Positions 1 through 8,492 of a stretch of 64,000 nucleotides of DNA are shown one piece after another. Numbering within the stretch: position 1 is the stretch's first letter; every line of letters starts with the position of its first letter. Origin of the DNA: Pseudomonas sp. PICF141 (GTDB taxonomy: Bacteria; Pseudomonadota; Gammaproteobacteria; Pseudomonadales; Pseudomonadaceae). The stretch spans positions 1 through 64,000 of the forward strand of contig NZ_MUNM01000087.1 of assembly GCF_002286815.1 (NCBI RefSeq), given 5' to 3'. A program made the translations under genes and the position numbers. Under the pieces are notes generated by a model, which saw only the letters and a list, made by a program, of their open reading frames with translations, was not told the origin of the DNA and made no database searches.

Positions 1-30
1 ACAGGGGTTCGAGTCCCCTAGGGGACGCCA
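1..30 (+). tRNA. tRNA-Glu, 3' end only (partial)
   Basis: Only the T arm, acceptor 3' strand and encoded CCA are inside the window. The T loop TTCGAGT is flanked by AGGGG/CCCCT, followed by AGGGGAC, discriminator G and CCA. An acceptor of GTCCCCT/AGGGGAC with discriminator G matches bacterial tRNA-Glu. The anticodon lies outside the window, so identity rests on the acceptor stem. It sits 3 nt upstream of tRNA-Gly, as in a tRNA cluster. Confidence 0.8.
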
Positions 31-33
31 TTT

Positions 34-109
<76 letters not shown>

Positions 110-118
110 AATTCAAAA

Positions 119-147
119 AAACGCCGCTCATTGAGCGGCGTTTTTTT
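119..147 (+). terminator. Rho-independent terminator of the tRNA cluster
   Basis: A hairpin of ACGCCGCTCA and TTGAGCGGCG is followed by seven T residues, 10 nt after the tRNA-Gly CCA. It ends the tRNA transcript. Confidence 0.9.
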
Positions 148-200
148 ATGCGCGCTATTTGTCATTTCCCTTGATTGGAATAAAAACCTTCGGGCTATCC

Positions 201-345
201 GTAGCAGCTGCCGAGCTGGCGAGGCTGCGTTCGGCTGCGTAGCAGTCGTGCGTCCGGCTGATGCGGTCTGTCTGACATGCCATAGTTGCTGATGTTACGA
301 CGGCTGCGCCGCCGAACGCAGCCTCGCCAGCTCGGCAGCTGCTAC
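201..345. repeat. REP-type inverted repeat pair
   Basis: GTAGCAGCTGCCGAGCTGG at 201 onward recurs as its reverse complement ending at 345, with arms of about 40 nt separated by about 60 nt. This GTAGCAGCTGCCGAG family is a common extragenic palindrome of P. fluorescens genomes. It fills the gap between the tRNAs and the AraC-type gene; no gene is seen here. Confidence 0.85.
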
Positions 346-389
346 AAGGAATGCGTTGTGGCTGAAATTGTGTGAGGGTAAAAACCGCT

Positions 390-1253
390 TTAACTGCCGA
401 GGCTCTGCACCAGGCTTTCGAGCACTTCAGCGGTTGTATCCTCCAGCGCCGGTTGCGCTGCCACTGCTCTGAGCTGGCAGGTCAAACGGTATTCACTGGG
501 CGTGCAGTTGACGAACTGTTTGAAGGCGCGAGCGAAATAGGACGGGTCCTTGAAACCGGCTTCATAGCCGATGCTGGTAATAGGCATCTGACTATTGTCG
601 AGCAGTTCCTTGGCGAAGTTCATGCGCTTGTCCAGGATGTAATCGGTGAAGCCCAGGCCATTGGCTTCCTTGAACAGGCGGCTGAAGCGAAAGGTCGTCA
701 TGCCGCAGCGCTTTGCCAACTCTCTCTGATCGATGCTGTCGCGAAAGTGCTGGTCGATGTACAGCATGACGTGGCTCAACGCCTGGTGTTTTTGGTGTCC
801 TGAAGTCAATCGAATGCTGTCCGGCAAGGTGGGAGAGTGATCGATCAGCGATGTCTGGCCCCCGTTGGCATTTCGGCGCAACTCGCACAGCTGCACCACG
901 GCCGTCAGGTAACGCTTTTTTTCGCCGGACGAGAGCGGCAGCACCATGTATTCCCAGACACTGGAACGCATGGCCCATACCGCGAGTTCTTCCGAATGCT
1001 GCACGGTGAACATGGTGATAGGGATGGAGGGAGTGGTGCGCTTGATCTCCAGCAACAGCCTCAAGCCTGGCGTGTCGGGGCGATCAAAATGGATGCAGAT
1101 CATGTCCGCCTGTCCACCGATGGGCAACACGGAATTTTTCGCCAATTTGCAGTCGCAAGCGCTCTCGAACTGCGCGATGAGTTCCTTCGTGGAATGATCG
1201 TGGGTCAGATCGAACCACAGTAGCGATGGCCTTCTGGTCAAATTGGACGTCAT
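390..1253 (-). CDS. AraC-family regulator with degenerate receiver-like N-terminus
   Basis: A 287-residue protein. Residues 157-256 form a two-helix-turn-helix AraC/XylS DNA-binding domain, with RELAKRCGMTTFRFSRLFKE and GYEAGFKDPSYFARAFK as the recognisable HTH segments. Residues 10-125 have the alternating pattern of a response-regulator receiver (D60 region, then ITMFTVQ), but the usual KP after the last strand is replaced by LPLS. Phosphorylation by a classical kinase is therefore doubtful. It is divergent from the Flp pilin genes, with a 409-bp shared upstream region, so the natural inference is that it controls the pilus locus. Regulation has not been shown. Confidence 0.85.
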   Translation of the reverse strand: MTSNLTRRPSLLWFDLTHDHSTKELIAQFESACDCKLAKNSVLPIGGQADMICIHFDRPDTPGLRLLLEIKRTTPSIPITMFTVQHSEELAVWAMRSSVWEYMVLPLSSGEKKRYLTAVVQLCELRRNANGGQTSLIDHSPTLPDSIRLTSGHQKHQALSHVMLYIDQHFRDSIDQRELAKRCGMTTFRFSRLFKEANGLGFTDYILDKRMNFAKELLDNSQMPITSIGYEAGFKDPSYFARAFKQFVNCTPSEYRLTCQLRAVAAQPALEDTTAEVLESLVQSLGS

Positions 1254-1662
1254 GTCTCTACTCTGCGGTTCTTCATGCCGTTCTCGGTGAGTAGTATTGT
1301 CAATGAGTTCTGACTTTGCAGATTAAATGCTTATAAATAACTCATACTTTAGTTCTATACGCTCTATCTTTGGTTGGCAATCCGATTCCCCCCAATATTT
1401 GTTAGCGTGAACGGATATCTCGCGACGCAACCGCTCGTCGCTTGTGAAACAACAGCAATCGCATTCGCAAGTCATTTCTTTTTTTGCCCTGCCGTTCCTG
1501 CCAAAAGCCAACCACGGTAGTTGGCATCCCACCCCGCAAAAAAATCCTAGTGATGTGCAAAATCTTCCTAACGCCTATGCCTTGCCCCTGACTAGTGTTG
1601 CATCCAGGCAGAGCAGAACGCACTGCCTCCGGAAACAACAACATTCGAGTGAGGTGGGCAAA
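1254..1662. promoter_or_regulatory. Divergent regulatory region between the AraC-type gene and flp
   Basis: This 409-bp stretch has no convincing gene and is much more AT-rich than its surroundings (for example 1322-1375). It must hold the start signals for both divergent genes. I could not assign a confident -35/-10 pair or operator. Confidence 0.5.
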
Positions 1663-1857
1663 ATGATCATGCAAACAATCAAGGCTTCGGTAGTGAAGTT
1701 CGCCAAAGACGAAGACGGCCTGACCATTGTGGAATACGCGGTGGCGGGTGGGCTGATTACGGTAGCTGTAGCCGCGATGTTTACCCTTTTGGGCGGTGCC
1801 GTGACCACCAGGATCACAGCGCTGTGCGCTGCGGTCAAAGGTGCTGCTTGCGCATAA
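1663..1857 (+). CDS. flp: Flp-type pilin (copy 1)
   Basis: A 64-residue type IVb prepilin, the structural subunit of a Tad pilus. The basic leader ends in DEDG at residues 16-19. Processing between G19 and L20 would leave LTIVEY, with the family's Glu at +5 and Tyr at +6, followed by a hydrophobic helix to about residue 44. Start chosen at 1663 because GAGGTG lies 6 nt upstream and because it aligns with the second copy. Upstream in-frame codons are read as untranslated. Two cysteines (C54, C63) near the C-terminus are shared with copy 2. Confidence 0.93.
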   Translation: MIMQTIKASVVKFAKDEDGLTIVEYAVAGGLITVAVAAMFTLLGGAVTTRITALCAAVKGAACA

Positions 1858-1964
1858 CGGCAAATTACGGTGGGGGCCGCCAGCCAGACAACTCAATAGA
1901 CTTCGCGCCGTCCCCCGCCAATGCACTTTCTGAGCCGCATGACTAACGAAATGAGGTAGAGAAA

Positions 1965-2159
1965 ATGAATCTGCAAACTATCAAAACTTCGATAAGCAAG
2001 TTCGCTAAAGATGAAGATGGTCTGACCATTGTGGAATACGCAGTGGCCGGTGGATTAATTACGGTAGCTGTTGCCGCAATGTTCGTTCTTTTGGGTACCG
2101 AGGTGAATGCCAGAATCACAGCGCTGTGCGCTGCGGTCAAAGGTGCTGCCTGCGCATAA
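1965..2159 (+). CDS. flp: Flp-type pilin (copy 2)
   Basis: A second 64-residue Flp prepilin, identical to copy 1 at 54 of 64 positions by my count. Residues 12-40 (end of the leader, cleavage site, hydrophobic helix) and the last 15 residues are unchanged. Differences cluster at residues 2-11 and 41-49. The predicted cleavage is after G19, with E24 and Y25 following. GAGGTAGAG precedes the ATG. The gene starts 107 bp after copy 1 and lies upstream of the prepilin peptidase gene, giving the order pilin-pilin-peptidase. It could be a major/minor pilin pair or a dosage duplication. Confidence 0.94.
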   Translation: MNLQTIKTSISKFAKDEDGLTIVEYAVAGGLITVAVAAMFVLLGTEVNARITALCAAVKGAACA

Positions 2160-2186
2160 CAGCAATTCACGCTGGGGAGACGCGCC

Positions 2187-2717
2187 ATGTCCATGGAATT
2201 GCTGGTTTCGACGGTTGTACTGCTAGGACTGCTGGGCGTCGCGGTGGTGAGCGATCTGCTTCGCCACCGTATCCCCAACATGCTGGTTTTATTGGGGCTT
2301 GCCCTGGGATTGGCCAGTCAGACTTATGCAGGTGGTTTCAGCGGATTGGGTGACAGCCTGTTGGGCATCCTGATCTGTTTTGCGTTTTTCCTGCCGATGT
2401 ACGCCTTCGGTGGCATGGCCGCAGGAGACGTCAAACTGATGGCCATGGTCGGCAGTTTTCTACCCCTTCATTACGCGTTGTGGGCTGCCATGTTCAGTCT
2501 GATTGCTGGCGGTGTATGCGGTTTTCTGATTGTGCTGTTCCGCGGTCAATTACTTCAAACCCTGGGCCGCTATTGGCTGATTCTGAAAGCACAGGCCTAT
2601 CTGGCGCCGACTCCAGATGAAGTAGCCGGCAAACCTTTTCCTTATTCGATCGCCATCCTGATCGGCACTTTAAACAGCGTCTACTGGCAACTCGTTGCTG
2701 GTGGATTGGGAGCTTAG
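2187..2717 (+). CDS. cpaA: Prepilin peptidase, CpaA/FppA/TadV type (A24)
   Basis: A 176-residue multi-pass membrane aspartyl protease expected to remove the leader of the Flp prepilins and TadE-like pseudopilins at the cytoplasmic face. The two family aspartates are visible: D23 in VSDLLRHRIPN and D81 in GGMAAGDVKLM (the GxGD-like motif). It is short like other Tad peptidases, lacking the N-methyltransferase part of PilD. Hydrophobic segments fall near residues 4-20, 33-48, 57-75, 92-117 and 150-175. It starts 27 bp after flp copy 2 and ends 2 bp before the AAA+ gene. Confidence 0.93.
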   Translation: MSMELLVSTVVLLGLLGVAVVSDLLRHRIPNMLVLLGLALGLASQTYAGGFSGLGDSLLGILICFAFFLPMYAFGGMAAGDVKLMAMVGSFLPLHYALWAAMFSLIAGGVCGFLIVLFRGQLLQTLGRYWLILKAQAYLAPTPDEVAGKPFPYSIAILIGTLNSVYWQLVAGGLGA

Positions 2718-2719
2718 TC

Positions 2720-4048
2720 ATGCACGTCATCGTCGATAGTGATGCCTACCCCAGCGATCGGGAAGCGGTGCAACGACTGGCGCCTCAGCCATGCACCATC
2801 CGCGAGACCGGTCTGACCGACAGTTTCCTGGGTGACTTGGTGTGCAAGCACCTGCATGACGCCGGCGTGCTGGACATGTCGCGGCTGGTGGAGCGTCTGG
2901 CGCTGACCGGCGCTGTACTGGAAGAAGTCCTGGCATTCCTGCGCAAGGATGGTCGTGTCGAAGTGCTAGGCCAGATGGGCCAGACCGGTGGGCAGATGTT
3001 GCGTTATGGCCTGACCGACCGCGGCCGCAGCGCCGCCCGCGATGCCCTGTCGCGCAGTGGCTACATCGGCGCGGCACCTTTCCCGGTGAGTACTTATCGT
3101 TCCCTGATCAAAATCCAGACCATCCACCACGGCCGCATCAACGCCAACGATATGCGCAACGCTCTTGCTGGCGTGGTACTCACCGAGGGGATGCTTGATC
3201 AGTTGGGGGTGGCGCTGAACTCCGGGCGCGCGATCATGATTTATGGCCCCGCAGGTACCGGCAAGACGTATGTAAGCAGTCGGCTGATTCGTCTGTTCGC
3301 TGAAGCGATCTGGGTGCCTCATGCCATCGTCATCAATGAGTCGGTGATCGAGATCTATGACCCGCAGGTGCATCAGCGTCTGGATGACAACAGTCAATCG
3401 AACAATCTGATGCTCAACGAAGGGATCGACCGTCGCTTGCTGTGCTGCAAACGCCCGATTGTCATTACGGGCGGTGAGTTGAGCATGGAACAGTTGGATG
3501 TTCGTTATGACTCATCCACCCGTCAGTACCAGGCCGCCTTGCAGCTAAAAGCCAGTAATGGCCTGTTCATCATCGACGACATGGGACGCCAGCGCATGGC
3601 TCCGGCCGAGCTGTTGAATCGCTGGATCGTACCCATGGAAGAGAAGCGCGACTTCATCAACCTGGGCGGCGGTCGGCATTGCGAGCTGCCGTTCGATTTG
3701 GTTCTGGTGTTTTCCACCAACCTCAATCCTCTGGAGCTGGCCGATGAGGCCTTTCTTCGCCGGATTGGCTACAAGCTGCAGTTCGGTTACCTGAAGCCTG
3801 AGGAGTACGAAAAGATCTGGCGTCAGGAAAGCGAGCGTCTGGGCATTCCTTTTGACCCGCTGCTGCTGCGTTATGTATTGCAAAGGCTTTATGCAAGTGA
3901 AGGCATGCCCCTGGTGCCTTGCCACCCCCGCGATCTCCTGAACATGGCCCTCGACCGTCAGCGTTACCTGGGCGGTTCCGGAGCCCTGTCGCCGCAGGAG
4001 CTGGAATGGGCCTGGCACAACTATTTCGTCCAGCTCGACTTTCTTTGA
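2720..4048 (+). CDS. AAA+ ATPase with N-terminal winged-helix-like region, in the Tad locus
   Basis: A 442-residue soluble protein. Walker A is GPAGTGKT at residues 176-183, Walker B LFIIDD at 282-287, a sensor-1-like FSTN at 331-334, and candidate arginine-finger residues lie in AFLRRIGYK (344-352). Residues 25-110 look like a small helical or winged-helix domain ending in LTDRGRSAARDAL. It is neither the TadA secretion ATPase nor TadZ, both of which are encoded further on. It lies 2 bp after the peptidase gene and 15 bp before cpaB, so it is surely cotranscribed with them. I know of similar ATPases beside pilus genes but no assigned role. It could remodel an assembly protein or act in regulation. 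Confidence 0.85.
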   Translation: MHVIVDSDAYPSDREAVQRLAPQPCTIRETGLTDSFLGDLVCKHLHDAGVLDMSRLVERLALTGAVLEEVLAFLRKDGRVEVLGQMGQTGGQMLRYGLTDRGRSAARDALSRSGYIGAAPFPVSTYRSLIKIQTIHHGRINANDMRNALAGVVLTEGMLDQLGVALNSGRAIMIYGPAGTGKTYVSSRLIRLFAEAIWVPHAIVINESVIEIYDPQVHQRLDDNSQSNNLMLNEGIDRRLLCCKRPIVITGGELSMEQLDVRYDSSTRQYQAALQLKASNGLFIIDDMGRQRMAPAELLNRWIVPMEEKRDFINLGGGRHCELPFDLVLVFSTNLNPLELADEAFLRRIGYKLQFGYLKPEEYEKIWRQESERLGIPFDPLLLRYVLQRLYASEGMPLVPCHPRDLLNMALDRQRYLGGSGALSPQELEWAWHNYFVQLDFL

Positions 4049-4063
4049 AGCGGAGATACTGAC

Positions 4064-4876
4064 ATGAGCTCTCGTACTGTTTCCCTGATAGGCATTTCTC
4101 TGGTCATGGGCCTTGGGGCCGCATGGATGGCCGACTCCTGGCTGAGCGCACGGCTCAATGCCACCCCCGATGATCACCTTCGAAGTGTGGTGGTCGCCAC
4201 GGTAGAAATTCCCTTCGGGCAGATGGTCGAGGCCCAACAAGTCACGACCGTACGCATGCCGATGGACACAATTCCCGACGATGCGCTCGATTCAACCGAC
4301 AAGGCCGTGGGCAAGATCGCAACGTTCGACATTTTGCGGGGCGACGTAATGCGTGGCGCACGCCTGAGCGAGCACTTGGGCGGCAGTACCCTGGCCTCGC
4401 TGATTGCAACGGACAAACGTGCCATTTCCGTACGCGTAGACGATGTGGTTGGCGTGGGTGGGTTCCTCCTGCCAGGCAACCGTGTTGATGTACTGGCGAC
4501 TAAAACCACCAGTGCCGGCAGCAACAACGCCGTTTCCAAGACCATCCTCGAGAACTTGCGGGTGTTGGCGGTTGACCAGACCGCAGGTACCGACAAGACC
4601 CAGCCGGTAGTGGTACGTGCAGTGACGCTGGAAATGACGACCGCAGAGGCTGAAACCCTGGTTACCGCACAAACGGAAGGCAAATTGCAACTGGCCTTGC
4701 GCAATCCGCTGAACGACCAGAAGAAAATCGCGACCGTTGCGCCTGCACCTGCGGCACCGGTCATGGCGATGGCCGCAGCCCCGGCGCCAAAACGCGTGGT
4801 ACGCAGCAGTGGCGAGCGTGGCGGGGCTATCACCATCATCCGCGGGATCGAAACCAAAGTAGTCAACATTCGCTGA
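4064..4876 (+). CDS. cpaB: Flp pilus assembly protein CpaB/RcpC
   Basis: A 270-residue protein with an N-terminal membrane anchor (residues about 6-26) and an SAF-like domain beginning VVVATVEIPFGQMV. The segment ISVRVDDVVGVGGFLLPGNRVDVL near residues 125-148 is characteristic of CpaB/RcpC. The family works in the periplasm with the outer-membrane secretin. A proline/alanine-rich linker (APAPAAPVMAMAAAPAPK) precedes a short C-terminal strand region. It follows the AAA+ gene by 15 bp. In many tad loci the secretin gene comes next, but here it is displaced to the opposite strand at 13.5 kb. Confidence 0.92.
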   Translation: MSSRTVSLIGISLVMGLGAAWMADSWLSARLNATPDDHLRSVVVATVEIPFGQMVEAQQVTTVRMPMDTIPDDALDSTDKAVGKIATFDILRGDVMRGARLSEHLGGSTLASLIATDKRAISVRVDDVVGVGGFLLPGNRVDVLATKTTSAGSNNAVSKTILENLRVLAVDQTAGTDKTQPVVVRAVTLEMTTAEAETLVTAQTEGKLQLALRNPLNDQKKIATVAPAPAAPVMAMAAAPAPKRVVRSSGERGGAITIIRGIETKVVNIR

Positions 4877-4955
4877 CAGAGCGCAACAGGCGCCTGGGAT
4901 ACCCAGGTATTGGCGGAGCCGATCCGGATCAGTTTCGGTAAATGAGGGCTTGATG

Positions 4956-6290
4956 ATGAATCTTAGAATTCAGCAGCCGTTCACTGGGACGCCAAGGCGC
5001 CAGGAAGGTTCGGTGAGCGTATTGATGGTGATTGCGTTGGCGGTGATGTCCATGCTGGCGGCGTTGGCTCTGGACGGCGGACACATGTTGCTGAACAAAA
5101 CGCGCCTGCAGAATGCGGTGGACGCCGCCGCCCTGAGTGGCGCCAAAACCCTGAGCCAGGTAGCAGGTGCTGCCAACTTTGCCAGCACGACGCGATCTGC
5201 TGCGCTCGATACGCTGTTGCAAAATGCCAATGCCGCCGGCAACAACGAATTGTCCACGGCTGTTGCCGGTAATCCAGGTGCATTTGCGGTAGTGGAACTG
5301 TCTGACAGCGTCTATGGCCCGTTCACTTTTCCTGGGCCGACGAATGCCAAATACGTTCGGGTATCGGTATCGAACTATAGTCTGACGGGTTTTTTCTGGG
5401 GCTTCGTTCAGTCATTCGGTGTGCTGGGGGACAAAGCGGTGGCGGCGATCGCCACGGCAGGCCCCAGCCCTACCAGCCCGTGTGATCTTGCCCCGTTGAT
5501 GGTCTGTGGTGATGCAACCCAATACGACCCTGACGCCGGTATGTTCTGGGGCTTCCAGTTTGGTGATTTGCAGGTATTGAAGTCGGCTGCCGGCAATTCG
5601 GCCGCCATTGGCCCGGGCAACTTCCAGTTGCTCGATTTCGGCTCGGGCGGCAGTACGGTCAGGCAGGACCTGGCTGGAGGCGGCTCGGTCTGCCGCAATG
5701 TGGGAGAAAACGTCCAGACCTCTCCCGGCAACATGGTCGGCCCTGCGTCCCAAGGCCTGAATACACGCTTTGGCATCTACAACGGCCCGGTCAGTGCTTC
5801 GGACTACCCGCCAGACCTGGTGACCGCATCCAGCAACCCTCAGATTACGTACAACGATTCAGTTACCCCGGCACAAGCGCAATACAAGGGCCAGCCTGTC
5901 ACATCGAGCGATGGCAATCTTACGGCCGGTGGCGAAGCAATCATGGATTACAACGACTGGCGTGCCAGCGTGGCCGCGTGTGTGGCAGGAGCCGGCAGTG
6001 GTTGTGAGAGTAATGGGGTGTTCGAGCGCCGGATGTTGAAAATCGTGGTGGGTGAATGCACCGGGAAACAGGGCGGTTCAACCTCAATCCCTGTCCTGGG
6101 TTTTGGCTGCTATTTCGTGGTGCAGCCCATGAACGGGGGCGGCACTGAAGCGCAGATCTTCGGGCAGTTTGTGAAGGAGTGCGAAGGCGACAACGTGTCG
6201 GGTCCTAACCCAATGGACGATTCCGGCCCGCAAATCATCCAGCTCTACAAAACCTATCTCAACAGCGGCACTCCGAGCACTGACTCGTAG
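4956..6290 (+). CDS. tadG: TadG-like pilus assembly protein
   Basis: A 444-residue protein with the N-terminal TadE/G-type segment GSVSVLMVIALAVMSMLAAL, a single membrane helix, followed by DGGHMLLNKTRLQNAVDAAALSGA, the recognisable signature of TadG-like proteins. The remainder is a Gly/Ser/Asn-rich periplasmic domain with several cysteines (CDLAPLMVCG, CVAGAGSGCES, CTGKQGG). No von Willebrand A domain (MIDAS) was recognised. The frame opens with TTG at 4950 and ATG at 4953; I prefer ATG 4956, which has GAGGG 7 nt upstream. The gene is followed after 11 bp by tadE. Confidence 0.85.
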   Translation: MNLRIQQPFTGTPRRQEGSVSVLMVIALAVMSMLAALALDGGHMLLNKTRLQNAVDAAALSGAKTLSQVAGAANFASTTRSAALDTLLQNANAAGNNELSTAVAGNPGAFAVVELSDSVYGPFTFPGPTNAKYVRVSVSNYSLTGFFWGFVQSFGVLGDKAVAAIATAGPSPTSPCDLAPLMVCGDATQYDPDAGMFWGFQFGDLQVLKSAAGNSAAIGPGNFQLLDFGSGGSTVRQDLAGGGSVCRNVGENVQTSPGNMVGPASQGLNTRFGIYNGPVSASDYPPDLVTASSNPQITYNDSVTPAQAQYKGQPVTSSDGNLTAGGEAIMDYNDWRASVAACVAGAGSGCESNGVFERRMLKIVVGECTGKQGGSTSIPVLGFGCYFVVQPMNGGGTEAQIFGQFVKECEGDNVSGPNPMDDSGPQIIQLYKTYLNSGTPSTDS

Positions 6291-6301
6291 GAGGGGGCGT
6301 C

Positions 6302-6781
6302 ATGAGACTTCACGCGTTTAAACAGTCGCAGCGCCAGCAAGGCCTGGCCCTGGTGGAATTCACCCTCGTGCTGCCGTTGTTGCTCCTGTTGTTGCTGGCT
6401 TTCGGCGAGTTCGGCCGCATGCTCTACCACTACAACGTGTTGCTGCAGGCCAGCCGTGATGCTGATCGTTTCGTCGCAAGCCAGGCCTGGAATGCGACGC
6501 TTGGGGAGGTCTCTCTAAGCAGTACGTTGGTGGATCAGACGAAAAAAGTCGCAGTCTACGGCGTGCCCAGCCAGACCGGCAGCGCGGTGTTATCCGGGTT
6601 GACGACCGACATGGTGGAAGTCGCCGCGGTGGGTCTGGACCATGTGCGGGTCACTATCACTTATACGTTCTGCCCGGTGATCGGCAGTGGCAATTGCACC
6701 GGAGCGATTCCGAATTTCTTCGGCAATCCGATTGCCCTGAGCATTCCGCTGGTCGCCACCACTGTCATGAGGGCATTGTGA
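6302..6781 (+). CDS. tadE: TadE-like pseudopilin
   Basis: A 159-residue protein with a short basic N-terminus, then QQGLALVEFTLVLPLLLLLL. G followed by LALVEF matches a prepilin-peptidase site with Glu at +5, leading into a hydrophobic helix typical of TadE/TadF pseudopilins. The periplasmic part has two cysteines near 129-136 (CPVIGSGNC). It would be processed by the CpaA-type peptidase and join the pilus assembly complex. Its stop overlaps the next start by one base (TGATG). Confidence 0.9.
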   Translation: MRLHAFKQSQRQQGLALVEFTLVLPLLLLLLLAFGEFGRMLYHYNVLLQASRDADRFVASQAWNATLGEVSLSSTLVDQTKKVAVYGVPSQTGSAVLSGLTTDMVEVAAVGLDHVRVTITYTFCPVIGSGNCTGAIPNFFGNPIALSIPLVATTVMRAL

Positions 6782-7275
6782 TGAATCGCAAACGCATGCG
6801 CGGCACCTATGTCGTGGAATTCGCCATCATCGGTATGCTCGTATTCACACTGTTATTCGCCGTGTTGGAAATGGGTCGACTGTACTTCACCGTCAATGCA
6901 CTGGATGAAGCCGCACGGCGCGGTGCACGCTTGGCGGCCGTGTGCAATATCAGCGATCCGGTGGTGTTGCGTCGGGCAATCTTCAATGCCGCCAGTGATG
7001 CCGGGACAAGCCAGCTGATTACCAATCTGAACACCAGCAACCTGACGCTGACCTACCTGGATGCCAACGGCGCTTTGGTCGCCAACCCCGGCGATACGAG
7101 CGGCAGCAATGGCTTTCGTGCCATCCGCTATGTCCAGTTGAACCTGCAAAACTTCGTTTTCAATCTGTTCATTCCCGGGTTCGGCGTGCCCATTACCTTG
7201 CCCACATTCAGGGCAACCTTGCCACGCGAAAGCCTTGGGCGTCATTCCGATTCCGGGGAGATCACACCATGCTGA
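6781..7275 (+). CDS. tadF: TadE/TadF-like pseudopilin
   Basis: A 164-residue protein beginning MNRKRMRGTYVVEFAIIGML. G8 followed by TYVVEF keeps the Glu+5 of prepilin substrates, and the helix continues to about residue 31. The motif LDEAARRGARLAAVC follows, as in TadE-domain proteins. The start at 6781 overlaps the tadE stop, indicating translational coupling, and the 3' end overlaps cpaE by 7 nt. An upstream in-frame ATG at 6694 lies inside tadE and is not used here. Whether it is TadF or a second TadE cannot be settled from sequence alone. Confidence 0.88.
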   Translation: MNRKRMRGTYVVEFAIIGMLVFTLLFAVLEMGRLYFTVNALDEAARRGARLAAVCNISDPVVLRRAIFNAASDAGTSQLITNLNTSNLTLTYLDANGALVANPGDTSGSNGFRAIRYVQLNLQNFVFNLFIPGFGVPITLPTFRATLPRESLGRHSDSGEITPC

Positions 7276-8489
7276 ATACCAAGGAAACTCCAGTCGCCAC
7301 CTCGACCGGCAAAGCCGGGCTCCGGTTGTTGATCAGCAGCCGCGATGCCACCTCTTTGCGCGATCTGCAGAGTGTCTGCCAGCGCATGCCCAGCCTTGAG
7401 GTGAGCACCCGCCTGGTGAGTAATGGGCATGTCGACCCGCTCTACGGCCTGGACCGGATGCCCGATCTGCTGCTGTTGCGCGTCAGCCATCTGTGGCGTG
7501 AAGAGCTGTCGGCGTTGTTGCAGCGTCCAGCCCATGAACGTCCACCGATGTTGGTGTGTGGTCTGCTGAGCGAACAGGAAGGCATGCGCCTGGCCATGCA
7601 GGCCGGCGCCCGGGACGTGCTGCCCGAGCCCATTGCCGAGACCGAGCTGGTTGCCGCCTTGAATCGGCTGGTCATGGAAGTTCGGACCGGCAGCGGAGCA
7701 GAAGGCAAATTGATCGCCGTGATGGGCGCCAAGGGCGGCTCCGGCGGAACCCTGCTGGCCTGCAACCTGGCTCAACAACTCAGCGCCAAGGGCGGCAGTA
7801 CTCTGTTACTGGATATGGACCTGCAATTTGGCAGCGTGACGCATTACCTGGATGTGGCGCAAACCCACAGCCATCTGGAGGTGTTGCATCAGATCGATGG
7901 CATGGACAGCGTCGCGTTACGCGGTTTTTGCAGTCACTTCAGCCAAAGCTTGCATGTGCTGGGTGGCCGGGCCGGTGAGCTGTGTCTGCCGCAGGATGCC
8001 CAGCCCGAACAGCTTGATGCCCTGTTGAAACTGGCCCGCGCCAGCTATGACTGGGTGGTGATCGACCTGCCGCGGCAAATCGACCACCTCACCGGCTCGG
8101 TACTGGAACAAGTGGATCGGGTGTACGTGGTGGTGCAGCAGAGCGTCAGCCATCTGCGCGACGCCAGCTCCCTGGTGCGAATTCTTCGCGATGACCTGGG
8201 TGTGCGCGGCGATCAATTGCAGATCGTGGTCAACCGCTATGACAAGTCAGCCGCCATCAGCCTCAAAGACATCGGCGAGGCGCTGCGCTGCACCAATCTG
8301 TCGAAATTACCCAACGACTTCAACCTGGTCAGCCAGAGTCAGAACACTGGCGTGCCGTTGGGGCTGCATGCGCCGAGGGCAGCGATTACTACCGCTCTGC
8401 GCGACATGACCGAGGACCTGGTCGGTCAACAAGTAGCCGGGAACAAAGGCTTACTCAAACGCGCCTTCAACCGTTTTTTCGGGGGATGA
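7269..8489 (+). CDS. cpaE: CpaE/TadZ-like pilus localisation ATPase
   Basis: A 406-residue protein. Residues 18-140 form a receiver-like domain (LRLLISSRDATSLRDLQ ... MQAGARDVLPEPI). From about 147 there is a MinD/ParA-type ATPase with a deviant Walker A, KGGSGGTLLACNLA, and LLLDMDLQFGS. This architecture is that of CpaE/TadZ, which places the Tad apparatus at the cell pole in other bacteria. The usual KGGSG-T-T motif has Gly then Thr-Leu, so only one of the two expected threonines is clear; ATP hydrolysis could be weakened. It overlaps the preceding pseudopilin gene by 7 nt and lies 3 bp before tadA. Confidence 0.9.
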   Translation: MLNTKETPVATSTGKAGLRLLISSRDATSLRDLQSVCQRMPSLEVSTRLVSNGHVDPLYGLDRMPDLLLLRVSHLWREELSALLQRPAHERPPMLVCGLLSEQEGMRLAMQAGARDVLPEPIAETELVAALNRLVMEVRTGSGAEGKLIAVMGAKGGSGGTLLACNLAQQLSAKGGSTLLLDMDLQFGSVTHYLDVAQTHSHLEVLHQIDGMDSVALRGFCSHFSQSLHVLGGRAGELCLPQDAQPEQLDALLKLARASYDWVVIDLPRQIDHLTGSVLEQVDRVYVVVQQSVSHLRDASSLVRILRDDLGVRGDQLQIVVNRYDKSAAISLKDIGEALRCTNLSKLPNDFNLVSQSQNTGVPLGLHAPRAAITTALRDMTEDLVGQQVAGNKGLLKRAFNRFFGG

Positions 8490-8492
8490 CCC

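Noticed and set aside
1519..1538. Possible sigma-54 promoter upstream of flp (TTGGCATCCC...GCA)
   Set aside because: The spacing between GG and GC is 11 rather than the required 10, and the TTGC element is absent.
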